Shown: positions 1 to 8,442 of the stretch, in pieces | How positions within the stretch are numbered: position 1 is the stretch's first letter | Layout of the letters: each line of letters opens with the position of its first letter | Origin: Sphingomonas sp. JC676 | Lineage (GTDB): Bacteria > Pseudomonadota > Alphaproteobacteria > Sphingomonadales > Sphingomonadaceae | NCBI RefSeq assembly: GCF_014489075.1 | Contig: NZ_JACTGR010000005.1 | Span: forward strand, 124,001-188,000 | DNA length: 64,000 bases | Reading direction: 5' to 3' | Made by a program: the position numbers and the translations under genes | The notes under the pieces: model-generated | Databases searched by the model: none | What the model was told of the DNA's origin: nothing | The model's input: only the letters and a program-made list of their open reading frames with translations

Positions 1-340
1 GCGTCGCGACGCCCTTGCCGCCGCGGAACTTGAGCCAGACAGGGTAGCAATGGCCGATGAACGCGCCCACGCCGCCGAGGATCGCGGTGCCAGGGAACAG
101 CTTTTCGGCGAGCAGCACCGCAGCCGCGCCCTTGGCGAGATCGAGCAGCAAGGTCGCCGCCGCCAGCCCCTTGCGGCCGGTGCGCAGCACATTGGTGGCG
201 CCGATATTGCCCGAGCCGATCTGCCGCAGATCGCCCGCGCCAGCCCATTGGGTGAGCAGCACGCCGAACGGAATCGAACCGAGCAGATAGCCGATCAGGA
301 TCGCCGCGGTGGGACCCAGCCAGAGTATGTTGCTTTGCAC
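1..340 (-). CDS. plsY: Glycerol-3-phosphate acyltransferase PlsY (3' end cut by window edge)
   Basis: PlsY is an integral membrane enzyme that moves the acyl group of acyl-phosphate onto glycerol-3-phosphate, the first step of phospholipid synthesis. The reverse-strand reading gives the family's conserved segments [12 protein letters not shown] and [18 protein letters not shown], which carry the acyl-phosphate and glycerol-phosphate loops, with hydrophobic segments around them. The start chosen is GTG at 340, preceded by an AGGGGGA ribosome site. Only about 113 residues are present, so the C-terminal half lies outside the window. It is divergent from murI, with 81 bases between the two starts. 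The family assignment is firm. Confidence 0.93.
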   Translation of the reverse strand, partial: MQSNILWLGPTAAILIGYLLGSIPFGVLLTQWAGAGDLRQIGSGNIGATNVLRTGRKGLAAATLLLDLAKGAAAVLLAEKLFPGTAILGGVGAFIGHCYPVWLKFRGGKGVAT

Positions 341-421
341 GGGTCCCCCTTGCTTGCCTCCAAGCTAGGCGCTCCGTTAAGCGCGTGCAACAATCTGGGT
401 TTGCTGGACCGATCGTTTCCA

Positions 422-1219
422 ATGACAGACACGCGGCCATTGCTGTTCTTCGATTCCGGTGTTGGCGGGCTTTCGGTGCTCGCGCCGGCGGCAAAGCTGC
501 TGCCCCGGGCGCCTCTGGTCTATGTCGCGGACTCGGCGGGCTTCCCCTATGGCACGCGCAGCGAAAGCGAGATCGCGGCGCGCGTGCCGGCTTTGCTCGG
601 GCGGCTGGCCGAGCGCTTCGATCCGCGGCTGATCGTGATCGCCTGCAACACGGCGTCGACGATCGCGCTGGCGGTGGTGCGCGCGGCGCTCGACGTGCCG
701 ATTGTCGGCACCGTGCCGGCGATCAAGCCCGCCGCTTTGCTGAGCGAGACGCGGGTGATCGGCGTGCTCGGCACCGCTGCGACGGTGCGCCAGCCCTATG
801 TCGACGATCTCGCCGCGCGCTTCGCCGGCGACTGCCTTGTGCTGCGCCACGGATCGGCCGAATTGGTCGAGATGGCCGAGGCGAAGCTGGCCGGCACCGC
901 GCCGGATCCGGCGCGGCTACGTGGCGTGCTGGATGGACTATTCGGGCAGCCGGGCGGCGACCGGCTCGACGTGATCGTCAATGCCTGCACGCATTTCCCG
1001 CTGCTCGAGGCTGAGCTTGCCGCGGCGGCGCCGCACCCGGTGCGCTTTGTCGATGGCGGCTCCGGCATCGCGCGGCGCATCGCGCATCTCACCGAGGGGC
1101 AGCAATGGCCCGAGCACCCCGCGCCGGGGCGAGCGGTGTTCACGGCATTGAACGAGGAAATGCGGGCGCTGGGCCCGGCGCTGGCGCGCTACGGGCTGGC
1201 GAGCGTCGAGTCGCTCTAG
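422..1219 (+). CDS. murI: Glutamate racemase
   Basis: Converts L-glutamate to D-glutamate for peptidoglycan precursor synthesis in the cytoplasm. The 265-residue product opens with the family signature FDSGVGGLSV and carries both catalytic cysteines, C75 in ACNTAST and C189 in NACTHFPLL. The open frame runs upstream to base 50, but that part lies antisense to plsY and has no racemase similarity. ATG 422 places the signature near residue 10, as is usual in the family. Its stop overlaps by four bases the stop of a small convergent gene. Confidence 0.96.
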   Translation: MTDTRPLLFFDSGVGGLSVLAPAAKLLPRAPLVYVADSAGFPYGTRSESEIAARVPALLGRLAERFDPRLIVIACNTASTIALAVVRAALDVPIVGTVPAIKPAALLSETRVIGVLGTAATVRQPYVDDLAARFAGDCLVLRHGSAELVEMAEAKLAGTAPDPARLRGVLDGLFGQPGGDRLDVIVNACTHFPLLEAELAAAAPHPVRFVDGGSGIARRIAHLTEGQQWPEHPAPGRAVFTALNEEMRALGPALARYGLASVESL

Positions 1220-1383
1220 GACTGCGCCATCGTCGGAATCATCGATACGTCGCGTAGCATCGCCGAATAGCGATTGGCCATCTCCAGATGGATGCGCCTC
1301 GCGGTGCTGTCATCGCTTCGCTCGGCGTTCTCGCGTTCCTGACGCTCACGTCGCCGATAATATTCCACATCCCTGATGCTCAT
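1216..1383 (-). CDS. Small conserved hypothetical protein (55 aa)
   Basis: A short, highly charged protein beginning MSIRDVEYYRRRERQE, rich in Arg and Glu and probably helical, without signal peptide or membrane segment. I recall similar short proteins (a DVEYYRRRE-type N-terminus followed by an ARRIHLEMA-like helix) as uncharacterised proteins in sphingomonads, but the function is unknown. The start at 1383 was preferred over an in-frame ATG further upstream because the upstream extension looks like unrelated sequence. The gene converges on murI with a four-base stop overlap. Confidence 0.6.
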   Translation of the reverse strand: MSIRDVEYYRRRERQERENAERSDDSTARRIHLEMANRYSAMLRDVSMIPTMAQS

Positions 1384-1709
1384 TACGCTGCTCCGTTCGC
1401 AAGCGGGAGCACAAACCGGTCTCTCAGCCGCGGCCATGCTTGAAAGCAGTGAGTCGTCCGCGATGTCGTTTTTATACCATAGCACAAGGCGAGTCGTACT
1501 GATCCACATCATCATTTGCGACGAGCCGTTGGGTTTGCAGGGAACTTTACCGCTAACATGTTTTGGCTTGCTTCAGACCGGTGTCGCTACTGTGACGGAA
1601 CTTGCCATTGTCGCGCGGCGGCCTCTGCGACGAAGAAGCGCCGATTTAGACAATTTGCCCACCCATCTGTTCTAGAAATCCGCATTTTTTGAGCGTAGGG
1701 ACGCTGGCC
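1384..1709. other. Intergenic region upstream of hemA
   Basis: About 326 bases between the divergent starts of the small 55-aa gene and hemA. Base composition is less GC-rich than in the genes around it, as expected for a regulatory region. An open frame crosses it on the plus strand (1376-1675), but it has no convincing ribosome site or protein similarity. I see no confident operator or RNA structure here; promoters for both flanking genes must lie within it. Confidence 0.5.
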
Positions 1710-2954
1710 ATGCGCACGAACGACAGCCCCGCGCCCGCTGTGGACTATTCGCGGGTATTCAATCAGGCGATCGACCGGCTTCATGCCGAAGGGCGCTATC
1801 GCGTATTCATCGACGTTCTGCGCAACAAGGGCGCCTATCCCAATGCGCGCTGCTTCGCCGGGCATAACGGCCCCAAGCCGATCACGGTATGGTGCTCGAA
1901 CGACTATCTCGCGATGGGCCAGCATCCCAAGGTGATCGCGGCGATGGAAGAGGCGCTGCACGACGTGGGCGCCGGCTCGGGCGGTACCCGCAACATCGGC
2001 GGCAACACGCATTACCATATCGAGCTCGAGGCCGAGCTGGCCGATCTGCACGGCAAGCAGGGCGCCTTGCTGTTCACCTCGGGCTATGTCTCGAACGAGG
2101 CGACGCTGGCGACCTTGGGCAAGCTGATGCCCGGCTGCATCGTCTATTCGGACGAACTGAACCACGCATCGATGATCGCCGGCATCCGCAACGCGGGCTG
2201 CGAGAAGCGCGTGTGGCGCCACAACGATCTCGCGCATCTCGAAGAGCTGCTCGCGGCCGACGATCCCGCGGCACCCAAGCTGATCGCGTTCGAGAGCGTC
2301 TATTCGATGGACGCTGATATCGCGCCGATCGCCGCGATCTGCGACCTGGCCGACAAGTACAACGCGCTGACCTATCTCGACGAGGTCCATGCCGTGGGCA
2401 TGTACGGCGCGCGCGGCGGCGGCATCTCCGAGCGCGACGAGGTCGCCGACCGGATCAACATCATCGAAGGCACGCTGGGCAAGGCGTTCGGCGTGATGGG
2501 CGGGTACATCGCCGCCGACCAGGTGATCATCGACGTGATCCGTAGCTATGCGCCCGGGTTCATCTTCACGACCTCGCTGTCGCCGGTGCTGGTCGCGGGC
2601 GTGCTCGCGAGCGTCAGGCACCTCAAGCAGTCGAGCGTCGAGCGCGAGGGCCAGCAGGCCGCCGCGGCGATGCTCAAGGGCCTGATGGCCGAGGCCGGGC
2701 TGCCGGTGCTGCCCTCGACCACGCATATCGTGCCACTGATGGTCGGCGATCCGGTCAAAGCCAAGAAGATCAGCGACGTGCTGCTCGCCGAATATGGCAT
2801 CTACGTCCAGCCGATCAATTACCCCACCGTGCCGCGCGGCACCGAGCGGCTGCGCTTCACCCCCGGGCCCGCGCACACCGAAGCGATGATGCGCGAGCTG
2901 GTCGGCGCGCTGGTCGAGATCTGGGGCCGGCTGGAGCTACGCTTGGCCGCCTGA
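1710..2954 (+). CDS. hemA: 5-aminolevulinate synthase (ALAS)
   Basis: Condenses glycine and succinyl-CoA to 5-aminolevulinate, the first committed step of haem synthesis by the Shemin route typical of alphaproteobacteria. The 414-residue product has the class II aminotransferase fold, with the glycine-rich [13 protein letters not shown] segment, [12 protein letters not shown], and the PLP lysine K258 in [13 protein letters not shown]. The open frame could begin at TTG 1689, but ATG 1710 has an AGGGA element upstream and gives the usual N-terminus ([17 protein letters not shown]). The 3' end overlaps the convergent DUF4199 gene by 18 bases. Confidence 0.96.
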   Translation: MRTNDSPAPAVDYSRVFNQAIDRLHAEGRYRVFIDVLRNKGAYPNARCFAGHNGPKPITVWCSNDYLAMGQHPKVIAAMEEALHDVGAGSGGTRNIGGNTHYHIELEAELADLHGKQGALLFTSGYVSNEATLATLGKLMPGCIVYSDELNHASMIAGIRNAGCEKRVWRHNDLAHLEELLAADDPAAPKLIAFESVYSMDADIAPIAAICDLADKYNALTYLDEVHAVGMYGARGGGISERDEVADRINIIEGTLGKAFGVMGGYIAADQVIIDVIRSYAPGFIFTTSLSPVLVAGVLASVRHLKQSSVEREGQQAAAAMLKGLMAEAGLPVLPSTTHIVPLMVGDPVKAKKISDVLLAEYGIYVQPINYPTVPRGTERLRFTPGPAHTEAMMRELVGALVEIWGRLELRLAA

Positions 2955-3458
2955 GGCGCGCGCCGGCAGGAAGCGGCTGTTGCAGAGCAGGCCGGCCGAA
3001 ACCAGCGACACCAGCACACCGACCGGGAAGATCTCCACAAAGGTCATCGGCAGGCGGAACAGCGGATTGTGGTAGTTCGCGACGAGCGCCTGCATCTCGG
3101 CAGTCTTAGCGGCCAGCGCCGCGCCATTCAGCCCCTTGAGCTCGGCTGCTGCGTATTTGTCGATGTCGAACGCGGTGCCGAGCACCATCTGTGCGCCCTC
3201 CCAGGTCAGCGTATAGAGGATTCCGGCGACCAGACTGATGCCGAGACCCAGCCCGAGCGCGGGCCAGAAGCGGATCACCCCGCCCTGATCCATGTCGCGG
3301 CGGCGCTTGATCGCGACGAAGATGGTGCTCAGCCCCACCAGCATGCTGAGATAGCCGCTCGAATAGGAATGGATACCGAGGACCAGCACGACGACGGAGA
3401 TCGCAACGCCGGCGATCAGCCCGCCGATCACGCCGTAGATCAGGATGGTGCGAAGCAT
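2937..3458 (-). CDS. DUF4199-type membrane protein
   Basis: A 173-residue protein with about four predicted hydrophobic segments, including an N-terminal one ([20 protein letters not shown]) and a C-terminal one near residue 150. The sequence pattern, with [10 protein letters not shown] after the second membrane span, fits DUF4199, a family of unknown function. The start at 3458 has a GGGGGAAAAG element before it. It lies 96 bases downstream of, and in line with, a membrane-anchored LuxR regulator, so the two are probably co-transcribed and may act together. Confidence 0.75.
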   Translation of the reverse strand: MLRTILIYGVIGGLIAGVAISVVVLVLGIHSYSSGYLSMLVGLSTIFVAIKRRRDMDQGGVIRFWPALGLGLGISLVAGILYTLTWEGAQMVLGTAFDIDKYAAAELKGLNGAALAAKTAEMQALVANYHNPLFRLPMTFVEIFPVGVLVSLVSAGLLCNSRFLPARASGGQA

Positions 3459-3554
3459 GTCTTTTCCCCCTTGGTGAATGCTGCGCCCTAAGGAAGCGAC
3501 GGGCAAGCCCGTGCGGCAATCGCCCGAAAGGATGATTTGCGTGAAATGCGCGGC

Positions 3555-3986
3555 CTAGCGCACGATTCCCAATTCCCGTGCCCGCGCCACCGCGTCCCCG
3601 CGCCGCTTGGCGCCGAGCTTTTCGAGCAGTCGCGCGACATGGGTCTTCACGGTGTTCAAAGATACGCCGAGCCGGTCGGCGATCTCCTGGTTCGAACGGC
3701 CGGCCAGGATCTGCTCAAGCACTTCCAGCTCGCGCGCCGAGATGCCGAGCGTGGCGACTGCCTCGGGATTGCCGTCGAACGGCCTTGCGCGCGGCGCGGC
3801 GATCACCCTGGCGCCGACATAGATGCCGAGCGCCAGGAAGCCGGTGGCGATCAGAAAGATATAGACATCGCCCGAATGCGTCCGCGCGAACCGCTGATAG
3901 TCGAGCAGCTGCAGCGCCAGCGTCCCCGCCGCCAGCACCGCCCCGTATAGTAACGTTCGCCTCCACATCGTGCCCGAACCTAACAT
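3555..3986 (-). CDS. Membrane-anchored LuxR-type transcriptional regulator
   Basis: A 143-residue protein with two hydrophobic N-terminal segments (roughly residues 10-30 and 42-62) and a C-terminal LuxR/GerE helix-turn-helix domain from about residue 80, with the diagnostic LSARE-like start (GISARELEVLEQI) and the recognition helix SLNTVKTHVARLLEKL. There is no receiver domain, so it is not a classical response regulator; tethering to the membrane may link the sensor and DNA-binding parts. An alternative start is ATG 3968. It is followed in the same direction by the DUF4199 membrane gene. Confidence 0.82.
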   Translation of the reverse strand: MLGSGTMWRRTLLYGAVLAAGTLALQLLDYQRFARTHSGDVYIFLIATGFLALGIYVGARVIAAPRARPFDGNPEAVATLGISARELEVLEQILAGRSNQEIADRLGVSLNTVKTHVARLLEKLGAKRRGDAVARARELGIVR

Positions 3987-4048
3987 GCCGCGAGCGGCAG
4001 GCTAGAAGGGATCGGCTTTTGGAATTCGGAGCTCGGTTCCGGTTTCCT

Positions 4049-4205
4049 CGTCATCCCGGACTTGTTCCGGGGTCCATCGAGCGGCTGCGGGAAAGGCTGG
4101 AACCTCTTGCCCATCCTTTGCGGTACCGTGGCCCCCGGAACAAGTCCGGGATGACGGATGGCAAAAAAGGCATGGCTCGAAAGACGCCAAATAACGATCG
4201 GTTCT
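4049..4205. repeat. Dispersed palindromic repeat, copy 1
   Basis: Two 26-base arms (4049-4074 and 4131-4156) are reverse complements at 25 of 26 positions, around a 56-base centre. A tail ends in CCAAAT-N2-CGATCGGT and touches the btaB stop codon. The same layout, with related arms, a GCTGGA-CCTCT-GCC core and the same tail, occurs at 56889-57046, so this is a member of a repeat family and not a simple terminator. It separates the LuxR gene from btaB. Confidence 0.85.
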
Positions 4206-4863
4206 AGGCCCGCCTGAGCGTCGCGCTCCAGGCATAGCCGCGATAGAGCGGCGTGAACTCCAGGCCCAGATCCTGCTCCTGGGCGATGCGCTTGAGCACC
4301 GCGGGCAGTTCGCGCCGGGGGAAGACGTGGAAATCGTTGAGCGACTTGAAGTGCAACCGCTTGGCGAAGCCCGGCAGCCGCTCATATTGCCCGAAATCGA
4401 CGATGTGCAGGCTGCCGCCCGGCGCAAGCGCCGCGGCGCCGAGCGCGATCGCCTCCTGCCAGGGCGGGATCATCGACAAGGTATAGCTCATGAACACCCG
4501 GTCGACCTTCTCAAGCCCGAACAAAGTCTGGATGTCGAAATTGCCGGCATCGCCCTGGGCGAGCGTGATCTTGTCCGACAGCCCTTTCTTCGCGACCGAC
4601 TTGCGCGCCGTGTCGAGCATCGCCTCGCTGATGTCGAAACCGTGGAAGCGTGCATTCGGCCATTTCTGCGCCGCCCTGATCAGGTTGCGCGCGGTGCCGC
4701 AGCCGACCTCGAGCACCGTGCCCCCAGGCGGAGGCGCGAGCCGGCGGACCAGCCGATCACGCCCGAACAGGTAGAATTTGCGGGTGAAATCGTAGAAGTG
4801 CCGATGGAGACCGTAGACGTCGTCCATCAGCGACTTCTGGTCGCCCCCCTGATTTCCACTCAT
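4204..4863 (-). CDS. btaB: SAM-dependent N-methyltransferase, BtaB-like
   Basis: A 219-residue class I methyltransferase with motif I VLEVGCGTARN and the post-I acidic stretch FDISEAM. Its start (ATG 4863) overlaps the stop of the preceding btaA-like gene in an ATGA arrangement, so the two are translationally coupled. In bacteria this pair makes the betaine lipid diacylglyceryl-trimethylhomoserine: BtaB methylates the homoserine amine three times at the membrane face. The methyltransferase fold is clear; the BtaB role rests on the pairing with btaA. A longer frame upstream is antisense-like and was not used. Confidence 0.82.
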   Translation of the reverse strand: MSGNQGGDQKSLMDDVYGLHRHFYDFTRKFYLFGRDRLVRRLAPPPGGTVLEVGCGTARNLIRAAQKWPNARFHGFDISEAMLDTARKSVAKKGLSDKITLAQGDAGNFDIQTLFGLEKVDRVFMSYTLSMIPPWQEAIALGAAALAPGGSLHIVDFGQYERLPGFAKRLHFKSLNDFHVFPRRELPAVLKRIAQEQDLGLEFTPLYRGYAWSATLRRA

Positions 4864-6107
4864 GCGTGGGGCTTCAGCGTCCAGAGGTGCGTCGCGCCAT
4901 AGACCGAGGAGCGGTCGCGCTTGGTCCAGTCCTCGCGCTGTTCCTGCGAGGCATATTCCCACTGGTCGAGGATCGCCGCCGGGATATGGCCGGCCACGAC
5001 GTCCGGCACCGCGGCGGTGCGATAGAGCACGCGCGCGCCGGGCTTGGCGGTGCGGGTGATCTCGGTCCAGATACGGGTGAGTTGCTCGTCGGTCATCCAG
5101 TCCTGCGCATCGAGCAGGATATAGCGGTCGAGCGACTGGGCCGGCATCGACTCAAGATAGTCGGCGTAATTGGTGTGGCGGACTTCGACGCGGTCGGCGC
5201 GGTCACGCACCGTCTCGTAGTTCTTCGCCTGGAGATAGGGCGGCAGCGGCGCATCCGCATGCTCGCCATAGCCCCGGCCGAAAGCCTGCCAGGCGTAGTA
5301 ATTGTCCTTGATGTCGAAATCGCAGGCGAGCTTGCGCAGCCGGCTCTTGAGCGCACCGGTGATGCCGCCGGCATCGTCGACCTTGAGTAGGTCATACTGC
5401 GCGGGCGGGATGCCGAAGCCGAACAGAGCAGCGGGCTGATCGACCAGCCAGCGCAGGAACTTCTTCTCGAAGAAGGGCGCGAACTTGGTCTCGAAGATCT
5501 CGCGCTGCTCCTCGATATTCTTGGCGCGCAGGATCTCGCTCGGGTCGATCTTGTACTTGTGCGCCATCTTGTGGACGAAGCCGATCAGCCGGCCGAGCAG
5601 ACCCTGTTTGTAGAAGCCGGTCTTGAAGCCGTTGATCCGGCGCACGCCGTTGGGCGCGCGGCTGTCCCAATAATCGCGCGACTTGTCGTCGAGATGCGGG
5701 CGGATGAATTCCTTGTACGCATCGATATTCTCGGGCCGGTTGGCTAGGCCGAAGAAGCGGTGGAACGCCGCATAATCGGGTAGGTGGATCGCCGCCTGCT
5801 TCTTGAGATTGTTGAGCGCGATATGCGCCGGGTTCAGATCGACCGCGGTAATCGCCTTGGGGTTCGCGACCAGATAGGAATAGACGTTGCAGCCGCCCGA
5901 AGCGATCGCGACGACATGGCTGTCGGGCGTGATCTGCAGCGCCTCCATGTCGACATCGGGATCTTCCCAGATCTGGGCATAGACCAGCCCTCGGAAGGCG
6001 AAGGTAAAGGCCCGCTCCAAAATGCCCTGTTTGGTGAGGTGCTCGTGGCGGTGCACCGCGCCGCGCACGGCGACGTTACGAGGCGTCTTGGCAACTGAAC
6101 CCATCAT
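4860..6107 (-). CDS. btaA: BtaA-like S-adenosylmethionine:diacylglycerol 3-amino-3-carboxypropyltransferase (DUF3419)
   Basis: A 415-residue DUF3419 protein. BtaA moves the 3-amino-3-carboxypropyl group of S-adenosylmethionine to diacylglycerol, the first step of phosphorus-free betaine lipid synthesis. Segments typical of the family are visible: YAQIWEDPDVDMEAL near the N-terminus, the SAM-loop-like IASGGCNVYSYL followed by DLNPAHIALN, and the C-terminal YRTAAVPDVV. Two adjacent ATG codons (6107 and 6104) follow a CAGGAG element; the second has the better spacing. It forms a two-gene operon with btaB. No PhoB box was recognised. Confidence 0.88.
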   Translation of the reverse strand: MMGSVAKTPRNVAVRGAVHRHEHLTKQGILERAFTFAFRGLVYAQIWEDPDVDMEALQITPDSHVVAIASGGCNVYSYLVANPKAITAVDLNPAHIALNNLKKQAAIHLPDYAAFHRFFGLANRPENIDAYKEFIRPHLDDKSRDYWDSRAPNGVRRINGFKTGFYKQGLLGRLIGFVHKMAHKYKIDPSEILRAKNIEEQREIFETKFAPFFEKKFLRWLVDQPAALFGFGIPPAQYDLLKVDDAGGITGALKSRLRKLACDFDIKDNYYAWQAFGRGYGEHADAPLPPYLQAKNYETVRDRADRVEVRHTNYADYLESMPAQSLDRYILLDAQDWMTDEQLTRIWTEITRTAKPGARVLYRTAAVPDVVAGHIPAAILDQWEYASQEQREDWTKRDRSSVYGATHLWTLKPHA

Positions 6108-6209
6108 TGACTCCTGGAGGGGGGCCCGCGCTCTGCATCGAGCAAGCGAGCGCCCTAGTCCTCACATGTGACAAAACCTTTGCAGCCTTGTGCCAGGAGT
6201 CGGCGGAAA

Positions 6210-6782
6210 TCAATCCTTGGTCATGCTGCCCGCTTCCGGCCAATCGGTATCTCCCACGCGGGTGAGCGTCATGGTGAAGAAGCGGCGCGGCGGCTGGCCG
6301 GCGGCAACGTAATCGCCCACCTCGGTCCATGTGCCGTCTGCGAGCGTCGCGGTGTAGCGGATCGTCGCGGGACCGGCGGGAATCTCCCATTTATAGCCAT
6401 TGTCGCTTGGCGTGAGCTGGAACTTGCCGGAACGCCCCTGGGCGCTGCTGGTCATCCAATAAGTCTTGGTCGCCGGATCATAGGTGACGACGCCGAAGGC
6501 GTGGAAACCGGTGCTGCCATCGGCATTGTACCCCTTGCCCTCGATCACCTTCAGCGAGCCATCGAGAAAGCCACCGATCCGCTCGGTTTGCGTTACCTTG
6601 TGCTCGCCTTGCGGCGACTGGCTGACCGCGGGACCGCGCCATTTGCCGTTCATCCAATCGAGCTTCTTCATCGCCTCCTGCTGCGCGGCGATCGCCGCCA
6701 TGTCGGCGCCCTGAGCGAGAGCCGCTGCGGGCAAGCAAAGCGACAGGGCCAATGCCGCGCTGCGCGCGAAAAATCGAAACAT
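6210..6782 (-). CDS. Secreted DUF1579-like protein
   Basis: A 190-residue protein with a clear signal peptide ending LPAAALAQG at about residue 24, so it is exported. After that it has the LDWMNGKWRG segment and alternating strands (GFLDGSLKVIEGKGYNADG, TYWMTSSAQGRSGKF) typical of DUF1579/lipocalin-like small beta proteins of unknown role. The start at 6782 has a textbook AGGAGG element six bases upstream. It is divergent from the LytTR gene, with only 56 bases between the starts, which suggests a shared promoter region and possible control by that regulator. Confidence 0.75.
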   Translation of the reverse strand: MFRFFARSAALALSLCLPAAALAQGADMAAIAAQQEAMKKLDWMNGKWRGPAVSQSPQGEHKVTQTERIGGFLDGSLKVIEGKGYNADGSTGFHAFGVVTYDPATKTYWMTSSAQGRSGKFQLTPSDNGYKWEIPAGPATIRYTATLADGTWTEVGDYVAAGQPPRRFFTMTLTRVGDTDWPEAGSMTKD

Positions 6783-6838
6783 GCGAAACCTCCTGATCGC
6801 GAGTTGTCGGACCGGGCGGCGCATGGCAGCGTGCCGCG

Positions 6839-7669
6839 ATGCCCGCCACCCGGTCCGCCCGCCTAAGCCCCGCCAAGCCTGTCGCAGCCAAGCGCGGTTT
6901 CGCGAAGCGCGCCGGCGGCTTCGCGAAACGTGCCTGGCCCCGAGGACCGGTGCCGGGCTTTCCGCTGCTGTGGATTGCGTGCGCCGCAGCGGCGGGGCTG
7001 ATGATCGTCACCGGCGGATTCAACACGAGCGTGCTGCCGCTGGGCCAGCGCACAGCATTCTGGCTGCTGCTGATGGGCTGGAACGCGCTCAAATGGCAGA
7101 TCCTGTTCGCAATGTTCGTGCGCAAGCCGATCGACTGGCCGCGCGTCTCGCTGATCGGCACGATCCCGCTCAACCTGCCGCTGCCGTTCGAGATCGCCGG
7201 GATTGGACGGCTCGTCGGCGTGGAGATGACGGCGATGCCGGTGGACGTCTGGCTGCGCGCGCTGGCGATCAGCGCGGTGATCTTCGCGGTCTGCGCCACG
7301 GTCGCCTGGGTGTTGCTGAACCGCGCGCCGAAAGCGGTGCCGCCGCCCGCCGACGGGCTTCTCGCCCGTGCCCGCGTCGCGCCCGAAGCGCTCGCCGCGA
7401 TCGAGGCCGAGGATCATTATTGCCGCGTCCATCGCCGCGACGGACAGAGCGCATTGCTCCATTACCGCTTCGGCGACGCGCTCAAGGAAGTCGCCACCAT
7501 CGACGGCGCGCAGGTCCATCGCGGCGCCTGGGTCGCCGCCGGAGCGATTGCCGGGGCGCGGCGCGAGGGGCGGCGCTGGCAGCTCCTGCTTGCCGACGGC
7601 ACCACCCTGCCGGTCAGCGCCACCCACGCCCCCGAGGCCCGGCGCCGCGGCTGGCTGCGGAGCGCCTAG
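6839..7669 (+). CDS. LytTR-domain regulator with membrane-embedded N-terminus
   Basis: A 276-residue protein. The first 30 or so residues are basic and repeat-like (FAKRAGGFAKRAW). About four hydrophobic segments follow up to residue 165, and then a C-terminal LytTR DNA-binding domain with the motifs IEAEDHYCRVHRRDG, LHYRFGDAL and VHRGAWVA. LytTR proteins bind direct repeats in promoters; here the sensing part appears to be the membrane domain itself, without a receiver domain. The stop overlaps by four bases the convergent lipoprotein gene. The likely local target is the divergent secreted-protein gene. Confidence 0.8.
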   Translation: MPATRSARLSPAKPVAAKRGFAKRAGGFAKRAWPRGPVPGFPLLWIACAAAAGLMIVTGGFNTSVLPLGQRTAFWLLLMGWNALKWQILFAMFVRKPIDWPRVSLIGTIPLNLPLPFEIAGIGRLVGVEMTAMPVDVWLRALAISAVIFAVCATVAWVLLNRAPKAVPPPADGLLARARVAPEALAAIEAEDHYCRVHRRDGQSALLHYRFGDALKEVATIDGAQVHRGAWVAAGAIAGARREGRRWQLLLADGTTLPVSATHAPEARRRGWLRSA

Positions 7670-7926
7670 CGCGAGCCGTTGTCGATCGCGTTGCCGGTAT
7701 CGTCGACCGCACCGGCCACCGTGTCTCCGACCTTGTCCACCGCGTTCTCGAGCGCGTCGCCGGCCCTGGCCGCGCCGTTATCGATCCGGTCGCCCGCCTT
7801 GTCGGCGGCATTGTCGAGTGAGTCGCCGGTGCGCTCCATCGCGCTGCTGACATTGTCCTGCGTGCTCTCCGAACAGGCGGCGCCGCCAAGCAGAAACAAA
7901 GGCAAGACGAGAAACTGTTTGCGCAT
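7666..7926 (-). CDS. Small repeat-containing lipoprotein
   Basis: An 86-residue protein with a basic N-terminus, a hydrophobic core and a lipobox-like GGAAC site near residue 18, then a mature region built of about five degenerate 10-11 residue units of the type DxADKAGDRIDN or VDKVGDTVAG. The pattern predicts a long amphipathic helix like that of LEA-type or entericidin-like envelope proteins. The start at 7926 follows an AAGGAG element. The function is unknown; an envelope-stress role would be a guess. Confidence 0.7.
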   Translation of the reverse strand: MRKQFLVLPLFLLGGAACSESTQDNVSSAMERTGDSLDNAADKAGDRIDNGAARAGDALENAVDKVGDTVAGAVDDTGNAIDNGSR

Positions 7927-7989
7927 TTCGGGCTCCTTCATAGTCGTCTTGTCTAGCCAGCCGGGTCCGTCGGGCGTAGGGAGCGCGGC

Positions 7990-8442
7990 ATGTCACGCCG
8001 CATCGCCATCGCCTCGGATCATGCCGCTTACGCCATGAAGGCCGAACTCGCCGAATGGTTGCGTGCCCAGGGTCACGACGTGCTCGACCTGGGGACCAAC
8101 GGACCCGAGAGCGTCGACTATCCCGATTATGGCTATCGCCTGGCCGGCGCGATCGAGGACGGCCGCGCCGAAACCGGCGTGGCGCTGTGTGGGTCGGGCA
8201 TCGGCATCTCGATCGCGGTGAACCGCAACCCCGCCGCCCGCTGCGCGCTCGTCTCCGAGCCGCTCTCGGCCAGCCTTGCGCGCCAGCACAACGATGCCAA
8301 TGTCATCGCGCTCGGCGCGCGGTTGATCGGCACCGAGATGGCCAAGGCGTGCGTCACCGCCTTTCTCGAAACCGAATTCCTCGGCGATCGCCACCAGCGC
8401 CGCGTCGACAAACTGAGCCAGCTCGAAAGGAGCCCCGCATGA
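7990..8442 (+). CDS. rpiB: Ribose-5-phosphate isomerase B
   Basis: Interconverts ribose-5-phosphate and ribulose-5-phosphate in the pentose phosphate pathway. The 150-residue product starts with [13 protein letters not shown] and has the family's catalytic cysteine C67 in [14 protein letters not shown] and the R-H-ND segment [17 protein letters not shown]. Its stop overlaps the glyA start in ATGA, so translation is coupled. First gene of the rpiB-glyA-nrdR-trmJ run. Confidence 0.95.
   Translation: MSRRIAIASDHAAYAMKAELAEWLRAQGHDVLDLGTNGPESVDYPDYGYRLAGAIEDGRAETGVALCGSGIGISIAVNRNPAARCALVSEPLSASLARQHNDANVIALGARLIGTEMAKACVTAFLETEFLGDRHQRRVDKLSQLERSPA

Noticed and set aside
50..421. N-terminal extension of murI
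   Set aside because: This part is antisense to plsY; the racemase signature begins right after ATG 422.
1376..1675. 99-residue frame upstream of hemA
   Set aside because: Overlaps the antisense start of the small gene, has no convincing ribosome site and no recognisable protein pattern.
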